Positions 38,788 through 51,000 of a stretch of 55,733 bases of DNA are shown here, one piece after another (within the stretch, counting starts at the first letter, position 1; the number at the start of each line of letters is the position of its first letter). The stretch comes from Membranipora membranacea (taxonomy: Eukaryota; Bryozoa; Gymnolaemata; Cheilostomatida; Membraniporidae): assembly GCA_914767715.1 (NCBI GenBank), contig OU612071.1, forward strand, positions 20,830,948 to 20,886,680, in the 5' to 3' direction. Made by a program: the position numbers and the translations under genes. A model generated the notes under the pieces. It saw only the letters and a list, made by a program, of their open reading frames with translations, searched no databases and was not told the origin of the DNA.

Positions 38788-39225
38788 TGTAGATGGTTGT
38801 AGAGCGGAATAGTTGTTGCGGTTAGAGTTTAGAGTTTTAGAGTTTAGAGTTTTAGAGACTATTGGAAAATGCATGATGTTTTTTATTACAGTCTTCCTCT
38901 AGATCTATCCTGTATACCTCTCAAATCTGACTGATGAGAGACAATCCAAACATCATCAAACAGATCTAAGTTTGTTGGTATACTTAATTCACAGCTGGAT
39001 TACTCACCCTTAGCGCCACCTTACTTGAGCCAAACTTCCATTAAGTCCATTCCTACAGAGATTTAACTTGCAGTAATCAAATCAAGCTTTTTTTTAGGAA
39101 AGTGGTTTTAGAAGGCTGATTATTAGTATTATTATTGTTGTCCTACCTTTATGCAAGGAGAGACAATCCTGGTACCTTCATCATCAGATCTTTATTTTGA
39201 CATAATGTCATAATCCTATTGATTT

Positions 39226-39231
39226 AATAAA
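39226..39231 (+). promoter_or_regulatory. Candidate polyadenylation signal for paralogue 1
   Basis: AATAAA lies about 440 nt past the stop codon. Assigned by position only. Confidence 0.35.
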
Positions 39232-40854
39232 TCACAGCTTTTACAACTGTTATCATTTCATAGTTTGCTTGTGGCCTGATCTTTCACATCTCATAAACAT
39301 GCATAGTGCTAAACACATAAACATAAAAATTCTCATAAATATACATAATATAAAGTTTATTAATGAACTAGTGCCAGATAACTGCATCATACTTGCCAAG
39401 TCTCCCTTTTTAGGCGGACCCTCAGGATTTTCACACCCACTTCCACTTTTTGTAATTCTCACTATATCCTCCAGATTTGAGAGAAAACAGCTCTATCGGA
39501 ATTTTTTAGTGACTATCCATGAACTTGTAGATTAGTTACTGGTTAGGTCTTTGCACACAAAATGTGCTATTCAATATGTTAACAAATTTACCTGTTATAT
39601 GAAAATTCAGACTATTATTGTCAATGAGGTGGTTGATACTGGACGTTGGCAATGTAAGGGCATGTATGTACCAGGGGCCCAAGTGTTACATGTGTATTTC
39701 CTCAGTTGGATATTTTAGTATCTCAGAGCGGCATAAGATGAGGCTCCCCCGGGAACCTGTTGGGTGCTCGCATAGCGCCCCCCCCCCAAACCCCCAGGTG
39801 GATAACACGAAGCACCACGATTCAGTGCAGTATCGCAGTAAAACGAAATCTCCCACTTTTGAATTTACTCACTTGGCATGTATGAACTGCATACAACGGC
39901 CATACAATATTAGTAAGACTCATATTATTGATCCGCTCATTTGCTTTGGATGGTGCAATAAAATTTCAACAACAATATGGAGTATTGAGACAACTCCTTG
40001 ATTGAGATAACATCACATCACATTACAATAATAACGCTGATTGCGCCATTGGAAGCAATAATTTTTGTTTATGATATCATCGCATCAATAAGCCTATAAG
40101 TAGAAACACGCTGGCTAGTAATTCAGTGCGGTGGAGTTAATACATTATCATCGGTAGCTGTAACATTGCTGCGATAGGCCTATATATATTCATAGTGATA
40201 TTTGATTGATTAGTTTTTCCTACCTAGATATATTTTCCACCATAGTAATGGTAATGACTGGGATTTAGAGGTAGTTATTACTAAACACACAAGAGAAGGT
40301 TACCCATAGAGTATCTGTATAGAGACAGTCACACACAGCCGGAGTATCACTCGCCTTGAATTCTCGGTGTTACTGAAGCTGCTGAATGTCAAGGTAAGTC
40401 TCTACCGACTACAGTAAGAATAAGTAAGTATCTCAGCACTCAGGTAAGTGTCTAACCCGCACAGTTAGTCTATCTTAGGTATCTGATACTGTGCCCGCAG
40501 AGAGGCAGGTATCGTCAAAATACTGCTGGGGAAGATCTAATCACTCAAGTCAGTTTATTTGTGATCTTGTTACGCTAAGGCCATAAAGCTCATACTGCAT
40601 TCTGCAGTCAATTTGACATAGCAGGTCACCTATGTATGCTAACCAAACATACAAACAAACATTCAATGATAGTCACATTCCATAATGAAGTCATCCCATT
40701 ACTGAATGCCACTACCAGCTTATTACTTCCGTACAAAGTTTGAGCGCATAAGAGCACAAGATCACTAGAGATTCCAAAAGTTTTGTTAGTTGGTCTAACT
40801 CCTTATTTGGTCGTTGCGTTTTAGAACCTTACCTAGTGTATCATAATACTGACC

Positions 40855-40940
40855 AGATACACTCGCAGCACCAAGCATTCACAGTATAACCACTACAGAT
40901 ACACTCACAGCACTGCAAGCATTCACAGTATAACCACTAC
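40855..40940 (+). repeat. Direct repeat (42 and 44 bp) in a 5' leader
   Basis: AGATACACTCRCAGCAC...CATTCACAGTATAACCACTAC occurs twice back to back, 40855-40896 and 40897-40940, ending 13 bp before the start codon of paralogue 2. Confidence 0.9.
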
Positions 40941-40953
40941 CTCATAAGTCACA

Positions 40954-43900
40954 ATGTCGTGGAGAGAGGTGTTCCCTCCTGAGCTTCACGAACCAATAGA
41001 GAGATCGCTACATGGAGAAGATGAAGATGCCTCTGCATACATCAGTATAATTCCAGGTAAGTATGGGAAGGAGGTAAAGAAACTGAGCTATTTTTGGGAC
41101 GAAGAGTCAGAACCCCTCACCCCCCACACATACCTTTGAATGTACTATTCAAGATAACATCAATTGCGAACCTGAGTGAAAAACAATTTATAAAATGTGA
41201 CCATACGCGCTTATGTGTAGATCAAGGGTGATTCAATTTGCCTTAATTTGGAGTTGCTCCCCCTTGACACGACGGCCAACCAAAGGGTAGAGTAGACCCA
41301 GAACGCAGGCAAATTGGAAAAACTTGATCTGCTAATGTGGATCGCAGATCAGTGTGGTCAAGAGAAAGTCTTCTCAACAAAGTTCTACTTTTGTGTCATG
41401 CTATGCATACTGTCAATGAAACATAGGAGACTATTAGAGTGTATTATTTGTAACGCCACTTCCAAAATGGTATCTTGTTAAGAAAAAGTACAGCGGTGTG
41501 GTGAAATGGGTTGTGGGCTTGTTATTGTATTAGAATAGTTCTTGATCTTATCAAGGGCTTCTTCAAGGAGGGTGATAGACAAGATTGAGGTCTAACTTTT
41601 CTCATCTAAGCTCGCTTGTTTGATAAGCCATGTTATCACACTACTTTGATTTTAATGTCATATTTATTTAAAGATTTACAAGCTGTCGATGTGAATATTC
41701 TGCTGTCGGTACTCACCCAACAGATATCAGACTATGGGGAGACAATGCTAGATAATACATTCAAGTATAAGATGACTCACGTCCTGATGGACATCATACT
41801 AGGTAGGCTCTAGTTATATAGTTATAGTTATATAGTTATTGCGGTATTGCAAAAAAGAAACTGGGCCAGATGAGTTTAATCCTGGGGGGTCTTTCAATTA
41901 GGATGAGCGATGCTTTACTAGAGCAAATTATCGCTATATCACATCGCTCAACATTGTCGCTCACTTGGTGTTTCAATTAGACAAACTCGTTCCCAGATCA
42001 CTCATTCAGAATGTAATATAGTTCCGTCAATGAGTGAGCTATCTAAGAGCGAGACCCTGGCAGTGAGTGAGCGATCAGAGTGCGATTTAAGCTGTTTTTT
42101 ATTGAAAGACTGCCCTGACCCAACTTACCAGCATGTAGAGATTCTCTCCCTTATTTGTTTGCTGCTTGCATTCTTATAACATTAATTATTGACACACCAG
42201 GATGGGATTATAGAGCCTGTAGTTGTCTTTCCCTTTCCAAAGAAAAGACAACCATATTATTCAGTTGAATTGAACACTGCCGTCAGGGCCTCCAAATATT
42301 GACCTAAGTGTAAGAGCTGCATTTCAAATCAGTTATCAACATAGTTTTAACTTAGTAACTCTGTTGGTTACCGTGGGGAACTTCTGCCTTGCTTTGGAAA
42401 ATTCAGTAGTAAGCAGCTGCTTAGAATAATAAAACAATAAATAATCAAACGTTACATTAAAACATAGGAGGCTTGGTAAAAGTAACAAGCGACTGCCTAA
42501 CAATAAAGTGAGTTTCTTCAAGGCCAGCATGGGAGAAATGGGCCAGTGCGTACCTATTAAAATCTCAACACTGATCTTGTCCTTTCAATATTATACAGCT
42601 CACAGAGATAACTCACACATGATGAACATCTACCATCAGATATCAGCTTATTCAGACAGACATAACAGAAACCTCCTACACCTAGCTCTGCTCTTTATCA
42701 GATATGACTTCTTTGACTTGACTTTAGATCACACAGAACCTGCTCTCCTAGCTCAGCTTATTCTCTCTGAATACAACACAAAGCACTTCACGGTTATCGA
42801 TCAGGCTGTCGATCACGGGTAACGTCTAGCCTAGTTCCATTCTTTCCCAGTTTGCCTCTATTTTATGTTACTCACTCTTAACTGTTAGGCTGTTGGTCTG
42901 GTTGCAGGCAATTTGGATCCAAATTTAAGCCTCACATATGAATGTGTGGCTACTTTATAGGGCTCTAGTTTATCGGTGAAGTTATTAGTGGTACATGTAT
43001 TCCAGTTGTTGACAGCTCTGTTATAAAACAAAGATTAAAGTGTCTAGGAAAGCAAAAAACAACCACTGTTCATATCAAAGCTAGCCATTGCAATGAACAA
43101 AAAAGTAAAATTGTTTCGCACAAGGACAAGTGACAAAACTTTGATATGAACAGTGGTTGTTTTTTGCTTTCCTAGACACTTTAAAGGCTGAATTCGCTCA
43201 AGTATGACGCCCAGTTGTGTCGTAAACTATTTTTGGCTGTGCAGACTGGATTTCCCTTTTCAAATATATACCCTTCTAGAAAACAAAATACATTACGATT
43301 TGTATCATCTATTATAACTAAGTTTTCTCACTTTTTTAGACAAATAGAGCTTCTCCCAAGGATACTATCTAAGATCTCTGCCGACCAGCTTGCTGATTAT
43401 TTCTTGAGCGATGAAACTTACCCATCTCTGTTATGTAAGAAATAGATCACAAGAGTATTACAAAACTTCAGATTCGTAGCAAACCTGTACTATATATGTA
43501 TATATACATGTAAATTTATATATATATATATGTACATACAGGTATTCAATAAATCAACAACTGTACAACAACAACAGTCATGAAAGACAGACTTGTCCCA
43601 AACTCCCTGATTGGTTGCAGATATAGTTTGAAGTTACGCCCACCATATAGCCAATATAAGATGACTCTTGCAACAAATCCTGACCTGCTGTGCAATATAA
43701 TTGACGTCGAAAAAAAATTCAAATTATTTTTTGGAATGCACTAGTTCTTGAATCTCACCAGCCATCAAGTGCTCATAACTCACTCATAACGCCCACCTCT
43801 GATTACAGTATATACGTATGACTTTGCCCACCACTGATTACAGTATATACGTATGACTTTGCCCACCTCTGATTACAGTATATACGTATGACTTTGCCCA

Positions 43901-46845
43901 CCACTGATTACAGTATATACGTATGACTTTGCCCACCTCTGATTACAGTATATACGTATGACTTTGCCCACCACTGATTACAGTATATACGTATGACTTT
44001 GCCCACCACTGATTACAGTATATACATATGACTTTGCCCACCTCTGATTACAGTATATATATATGACTTTCCCCCCTCTGATTACAGTATATACATATGA
44101 CTTTGCCCACCACTGATTACAGTATATACGTATGACTTTGCCCCCCACTGATTACAGTATATACGTATGACTTTGCCCCCCACTGATTACAGTATATACG
44201 TATGACTTTGCCCACCACTGATTACAGTATATACGTATGACTTTGCCCACCACTGATTACAGTACATACGTATGACTTTGCCCACCACTGATTACAGTAT
44301 ATACGTATGACTTTGCCCCCCACTGATTACAGTACATACGTATGACTTTGCCCACCACTGATTGTAGTATATACATATGACTTTGCCCACCACTGATTAC
44401 AGTATATACGTATGACTTTGCCCACCACTGATTACAGTATATACGTATGACTTTGCCCACCACTGATTACAGTATATACGTATGACTTTGCCCCCCACTG
44501 ATTACAGTATATACATATGACTTTGCCCACCACTGATTACAGTATATACGTATGACTTTGCCCACCACTGATTACAGTATATACGTATGACTTTGCCCAC
44601 CACTGATTACAGTATATACGTATGACTTTGCCCACCACTGATTACAGTATATACGTATGACTTTGCCCACCACTGATTACAGTATATATATATGACTTTG
44701 CCCCCCTCTGATTACAGTATATACATATGACTTTGCCCACCACTGATTACAGTATATACGTATGACTTTGCCCACCACTGATTACAGTATATACGTATGA
44801 CTTTGCCCACCACTGATTACAGTATATACGTATGACTTTGCCCCCCACTGATTACAGTATATACATATGACTTTGCCCACCACTGATTACAGTATATACG
44901 TATGACTTTGCCCACCACTGATTACAGTATTTACGTATGACTTTGCCCACCACTGATTACAGTATATACGTATGACTTTGCCCACCACTGATTACAGTAT
45001 ATACGTATGACTTTGCCCACCACTGATTACAGTATATATATATGACTTTGCCCCCCTCTGATTACAGTATATACATATGACTTTGCCCACCACTGATTAC
45101 AGTATATACGTATGACTTTGCCCACCACTGATTACAGTATATACGTATGACTTTGCCCACCACTGATTACAGTATATACGTATGACTTTGCCCACCACTG
45201 ATTACAGTATATATATATGACTTTGCCCCCCTCTGATTACAGTATATACATATGACTTTGCCCACCACTGATTACAGTATATACGTATGACTTTGCCCAC
45301 CACTGATTACAGTATATACGTATGACTATGCCCACCACTGATTACAGTATATACATATGACTTTGCCCACCACTGATTACAGTACATACGTATGACTTTG
45401 CCCACCACTGATTACAGTATATACATATGACTTTGCCCACCACTGATTACAGTATATACGTATGACTTTGCCCACCACTGATTACAGTATATATATATGA
45501 CTTTGCCCACCACTGATTACAGTATATACGTATGACTTTGCCCACCACTGATTACAGTATATACGTATGACTTTTCCAACCACTGATTACAGTATATACA
45601 TATGACTTTGCCCACCACTGATTACAGTATATACATATGACTTTGCCCACCACTGATTACAGTATAAACATATGACTTTGCCCACCACTGATTACAGTAT
45701 ATACGTATGACTTTGCCCACCACTGATTACAGTATATACATATGACTTTGCCCACCACTGATTACAGTATATACGTATGACTTTGCCCACCACTGATTAC
45801 AGTATATACGTATGACTTTGCCCACCACTGATTACAGAATATACGTATGACTTTGCCCACCTCTGATTACAGTATATACGTATGACTTTGCCCACCACTG
45901 ATTACAGTATATACGTATGACTTTTCCCACCACTGATTACAGTATATACATATGACTTTGCCCACCACTGATTACAGTATAAACATATGACTTTGCCCAC
46001 CTCTGATTACAGTATATACGTATGACTTTTCCCACCACTGATTACAGTATATACATATGACTTTACCCACCACTGATTACAGTACATACGTATGACTTTG
46101 CCCACCACTGATTACAGTATATACGTATGACTTTGCCCACCACTGATTACAGTATATACGTATGACTTTGCCCACCTCTGATTACAGTATATACGTATGA
46201 CTTTGCCCACCACTGATTACAGTATATACGTATGACTTTTCCCACCACTGATTACAGTATATACATATGACTTTGCCCACCACTGATTACAGTATAAACA
46301 TATGACTTTGCCCACCTCTGATTACAGTATATACGTATGACTTTTCCCACCACTGATTACAGTATATACATATGACTTTACCCACCACTGATTACAGTAC
46401 ATACGTATGACTTTGCCCACCACTGATTACAGTATATACGTATGACTTTGCCCACCTCTGATTACAGTATATACATATGACTTTACCCACCACTGATTAC
46501 AGTATATACATATGTCTTTGCCCACCACTGATTACAGTATATACGTATGACTTTGCCCACCACTGATTACAGTATATACATATGTCTTTTCCCACCACTG
46601 ATTACAGTATATACGTATGACTTTGCCCACCTCTGATTACAGTACATACGTATGGGTTCAGTGATGAGGGGTTGGAGTTACTACTAGAGAAGCTCTCAGA
46701 GGCGACGGATAAATCAATATGTGAGAAGATAATACTACATCCAGATTATAACCTTCTACAGGAGTGTATAGAGGTGGAGGACATGGATACTGTAGAAATG
46801 ATACAGCGATACCTCAACACTAACAAGAAAATGAAGTTTGGTTGA
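40954..46845 (+). CDS. Ankyrin-like repeat protein, tandem paralogue 2
   Basis: The exons are 40954-41056, 41674-41802, 42599-42818, 43340-43434 and 46643-46845 (750 nt, 249 aa), with phases 1, 1, 2, 1. Exons pair one-to-one with paralogue 1. The first exons align over 29 residues ending at the same phase-1 donor, exon 2 ends V-L-M-D-I-I-L-G, and exon 3 is 220 nt in both (D-R-H-N-R-N-L-L-H-L-A-L, then A-V-D-H-G). The last exon shares C-E-K-I-I-L-H-P-D-Y-N-L-L. The fold looks ankyrin-like but divergent, so I do not assign a function. The last intron (3.2 kb) is almost entirely a 35-bp minisatellite, and the last exon's acceptor and first 12 bases belong to its final unit. An upstream non-coding exon with donor at 40394 is likely. 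Confidence 0.75.
41884..42115. mobile_element. MITE-like element with terminal inverted repeats
   Basis: The left end GGGGGGTCTTTCAATTA and right end ATTGAAAGACTGCCC (reverse complement GGGCAGTCTTTCAAT) form ~15-bp imperfect TIRs around 232 bp. The inside has scattered inverted copies of GAGCGA/TCGCTC. No transposase and no clear target-site duplication were found. It lies in intron 2 of paralogue 2. Confidence 0.55.
43035..43184. repeat. Perfect inverted repeat, 46-bp arms, 58-nt spacer
   Basis: 43035-43080 is the exact reverse complement of 43139-43184. The outer ends are TTAAAGTGTC / GACACTTTAA. It lies in intron 3 of paralogue 2. Perfect arms suggest recent formation or an active foldback element. 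Confidence 0.95.
43791..46654 (+). repeat. 35-bp minisatellite, about 82 copies, containing a splice acceptor
   Basis: The consensus is TGATTACAGTATATACGTATG followed by ACTTTGCCCACCAC. Variants are mostly CG/CA in the centre and A/T in CACCWCT. Every unit contains a pyrimidine-rich stretch followed by GATTACAG, a 3' splice-site shape. The final unit supplies the acceptor and first 12 bases (TACATACGTATG) of the last exon of paralogue 2. Units are tandem with no spacers. Confidence 0.97.
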
Positions 46846-48018
46846 GGCGATTACATCTGACGAATCTCCGGCCAGATGGCTAATAGAGGGAGTCTGATGA
46901 AGATATTCTCAATAATTATCATTTATCACACCCCAGATTATTGGTTTTGATAACTGGGATAAAAGTTATTTCCTATTCACTTCCCATTTCTACGAAGCGA
47001 TGAGAATGAACATATAGAGAGAGTTTTAATGCTAAGGCAGATCTCCGAGCTCTCTTAAGAAGGGGCAGACAACAACTCCTGCAACTCTCAGAACCCCTAT
47101 CAATATTGAGTGAGTCACTTCTGCAATCAGTAATCTTTAATTATTTTTCTGTTGAATTTATAAGCCTAGAATTTAATATAAATATGAGTGAACTCAACTC
47201 TACACTAATTTGGTAAGTTTCTGATTTCCGAAGGATCTATTTTTCTATTTCTGTTTGGCCGATGTAAGGCAAGGTCACATTCTAGTTAAAGGTCAGGGAT
47301 TTATTTTACCTCAATTGGTCAATATGTTGCTAGAAATACAGTTGGGTCAGAGACTCTGGTCTGCACTGAACAGGGAGTCGGGACCCAACACCTCACATGA
47401 TAATTAATTACCACCAGTACAGGAAACATGAGGCTTCAGAATTACAACATTCCTGAAGTCTGTCAGGCGGATGTAAACATGTAGATTATTGCATTACACC
47501 TATTGACTTATTGTTCAGGAAATTTCCCACAACAGGAAGCCCATTACACCCAACACAGAGATTTATGACCAATGATCCGTAACTTTGATGAAAGTGATTT
47601 ATATTGGCGATCAAATGATAAAAAGGATGCCATTATGAGGTACAATGAATCATGCAAGAAACAAAACTATGTATTATGGTTGATTATGAGATAAAAGAGC
47701 GAGTTGATATCACCAAGAACAAATTTATTATATAAAGGAGGCATCAAAGTGACTCCAAAGAAAATCTTCCGAGCTTAAAAAATTTGATTTGTAGTAGATT
47801 TTGTGAAAGTGGAGATAAAATGACTTTGATACATTTTAAGATGCACGGGTGTCCGCCATAAAAATTTCATGCTTTTCTAGTTTCGATTAATTTTTAAGCA
47901 ACAGCTTGGCATAAATTCCACCTGCCTGTGGATTCTCGCTCTGTATTTGACTAGAATGAAGTTCTGTACACATAGTAACCCGGGTCACATGACAGTCACA
48001 TGACAGTCATATGATCAT
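46846..48018. other. Convergent 3' intergenic region
   Basis: No gene is seen. It should contain the 3'UTRs of paralogue 2 (plus) and of the minus-strand gene. A minus-strand AATAAA at 47729-47724 lies about 290 nt past the latter's stop. CACATGACAGT-type short direct repeats occur at 47993-48010. Confidence 0.5.
47724..47729 (-). promoter_or_regulatory. Candidate polyadenylation signal for the minus-strand gene
   Basis: AATAAA on the minus strand, about 290 nt downstream of the stop at 48019-48021. Assigned by position only. Confidence 0.35.
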
Positions 48019-51000
48019 TCACAGTAGACCTGATCCTGGTGCATTGGCTGACAGAAGACGGTGGAGAACCTTGTACCAGGTGCTGTCTGTACTCTGACTC
48101 CTCGTCCAACTCCGAAATCCCACAAATAACTCGTACATCCTACAGAAAAAGATATAATGTAATAGCTAATATTATACAATGGTAAACCTTCTTTGCATAT
48201 ATTTGTATTGCTGCCAAAGTAAACTTTTGGGCAGTTTGATAAGCAGTGAATAGTGATCCTTCCAGCTCCAGAAGAAGTTTGTTCAATTTATGGATGCGGA
48301 GGGGTGCGGTGCTGAGCCTAGATACCCAATTTTTGCAATATCGCTCCTCAGCCACAGAGGGAACAGACTTACTCTACCTCCGTCTACCATTAGGTTCTGA
48401 AGGGAGACTGGCAGACTAGTAAGATTTCAACAGTACAAACGTAGTCTTTTACCTTAAGAAGTCACAATGCATACTAAAGCTTTTGCCGAAGTTTGACTGG
48501 AATGCGTAACATACAGCAAGAATTGCCATACACTTTATTTAGATTGATAATTGATAGGACCGAGGAGAGACTATTGGGCAAGAAATCGCCGGACTACCTA
48601 GGTCCACAAGCATGATAACTAATCCAAAGATTGTCAAACTCACTCACCCACAAATTCAGTAATAAGATTTCTATTGGAAGTGGAGGAATGGCAGTATTAT
48701 ACACAATATTATATAGAATTACCTGGACCAGGAGTATATTATATAGTATTACCTGGACCCGGAGTATATTATATAGTATTACCTGGACCAGGAGTATATT
48801 ATATAGTATTACCTGGAGCCGGAGTATATTATATAGTATTACCTGGACCCGGAGTATATTATATAGTATTACCTGGACCGGGAGTATATTATATAGTATT
48901 ACCTGGACCGGGAGTATATTATATAGTATTACCTGGACCCGGAGTATATTATATAGTATTACCTGGACCCGGAGTATATTATATAGTATTACCTGGACCC
49001 GGAGTATATTATATAGTATTACCTGGACCAGGAGTATATTATATAGTATTACCTGGACCAGGAGTATATTATATAGTATTACCTGGACCCGGAGTATATT
49101 ATATAGTATTACCTGGACCCGGAGTATATTATATAGTATTACCTGGACCGGGAGTATATTATATAGTATTACCTGGACCGGGAGTATATTATATAGTATT
49201 ACCTGGACCCGGAGTATATTATATAGTATTACCTGGACCCGGAGTATATTATATAGTATTACCTGGACCCGGAGTATATTATATAGTATTACCTGGACCA
49301 GGAGTATATTATATAGTATTACCTGGACCAGGAGTATATTATATAGTATTACCTGGACCGGGAGTATATTATATAGTATTACCTGGACCCGGAGTATATT
49401 ATATAGTATTACCTGGACCCGGAGTATATTATATAGTATTACCTGGACCAGGAGTATATTATATAGTATTACCTGGAGCCGGAGTATATTATATAGTATT
49501 ACCTGGACCCGGAGTATATTATATAGTATTACCTGGACCCGGAGTATATTATATAGTATTACCTGGACCGGGAGTATATTATATAGTATTACCTGGACCG
49601 GGAGTATATTATATAGTATTACCTGGACCCGGAGTATATTATATAGTATTACCTGGACCCGGAGTATATTATATAGTATTACCTGGACCCGGAGTATATT
49701 ATATAGTATTACCTGGACCAGGAGTATATTATATAGTATTACCTGGACCAGGAGTATATTATATAGTATTACCTGGACCGGGAGTATATTATATAGTATT
49801 ACCTGGACCCGGAGTATATTATATAGTATTACCTGGACCCGGAGTATATTATATAGTATTACCTGGACCCGGAGTATATTATATAGTATTACCTGGACCG
49901 GGAGTATATTATATAGTATTACCTGGACCCGGAGTATATTATATAGTATTACCTGGACCCGGAGTATATTATATAGTATTACCTGGACCCGGAGTATATT
50001 ATATAGTATTACCTGGACCCGGAGTATATTATATAGTATTACCTGGACCCGGAGTATATTATATAGTATTACCTGGACCCGGAGTATATTATATAGTATT
50101 ACCTGGACCGGGAGTATATTATATAGTATTACCTGGACCCGGAGTATATTATATAGTATTACCTGGACCCGGAGTATATTATATAGTATTACCTGGACCG
50201 GGAGTATATTATATAGTATTACCTGGACCCGGAGTATATTATATAGTATTACCTGGACCCGGAGTATATTATATAGTATTACCTGGACCCGGAGTATATT
50301 ATATAGTATTACCTGGACCGGGAGTATATTATATAGTATTACCTGGACCCGGAGTATATTATATAGTATTACCTGGACCCGGAGTATATTATATAGTATT
50401 ACCTGGACCCGGAGTATATTATATAGTATTACCTGGACCCGGAGTATATTATATAGTATTACCTGGACCCGGAGTATATTATATAGTATTACCTGGACCC
50501 GGAGTATATTATATAGTATTACCTGGACCCGGAGTATATTATATAGTATTACCTGGACCCGGAGTATATTATATAGTATTACCTGGACCCGGAGTATATT
50601 ATATAGTATTACCTGGACCCGGAGTATATTATATAGTATTACCTGGACCCGGAGTATATTATATAGTATTACCTGGACCCGGAGTATATTATATAGTATT
50701 ACCTGGACCGGGAGTATATTATATAGTATTACCTGGACCCGGAGTATATTATATAGTATTACCTGGACCGGGAGTATATTATATAGTATTACCTGGACCC
50801 GGAGTATATTATATAGTATTACCTGGACCCGGAGTATATTATATAGTATTACCTGGACCAGGAGTATATTATATAGTATTACCTGGACCAGGAGTATATT
50901 ATATAGTATTACCTGGACCCGGAGTATATTATATAGTATTACCTGGACCAGGAGTATATTATATAGTATTACCTGGACCAGGAGTATATTATATAGTATT

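Larger units (their letters stand above)
38788..40953 (+). other. Intergenic region and 5' leader of paralogue 2
   Basis: An AATAAA at 39226-39231 is a candidate polyadenylation signal for paralogue 1. A probable non-coding exon of paralogue 2 ends at AAG|GTAAGT (40393/40394) and joins at TTTTAG (40823-40824), giving a 431-bp leader intron. The open frames at 39269-39535 and 39618-40001 look non-coding. Confidence 0.5.

Noticed and set aside
38820-38860. Telomere-like GTTTAGAGTTTTAGAG repeats
   Set aside because: It is only a few irregular copies and does not match a clean telomeric unit.
44257-44463. Minus-strand repetitive open frame
   Set aside because: It is a by-product of the 35-bp array.
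43791-46654. CRISPR-like regularly spaced repeats
   Set aside because: Units are directly abutting with no unique spacers, no cas genes are present, and the host is a spliced eukaryote.
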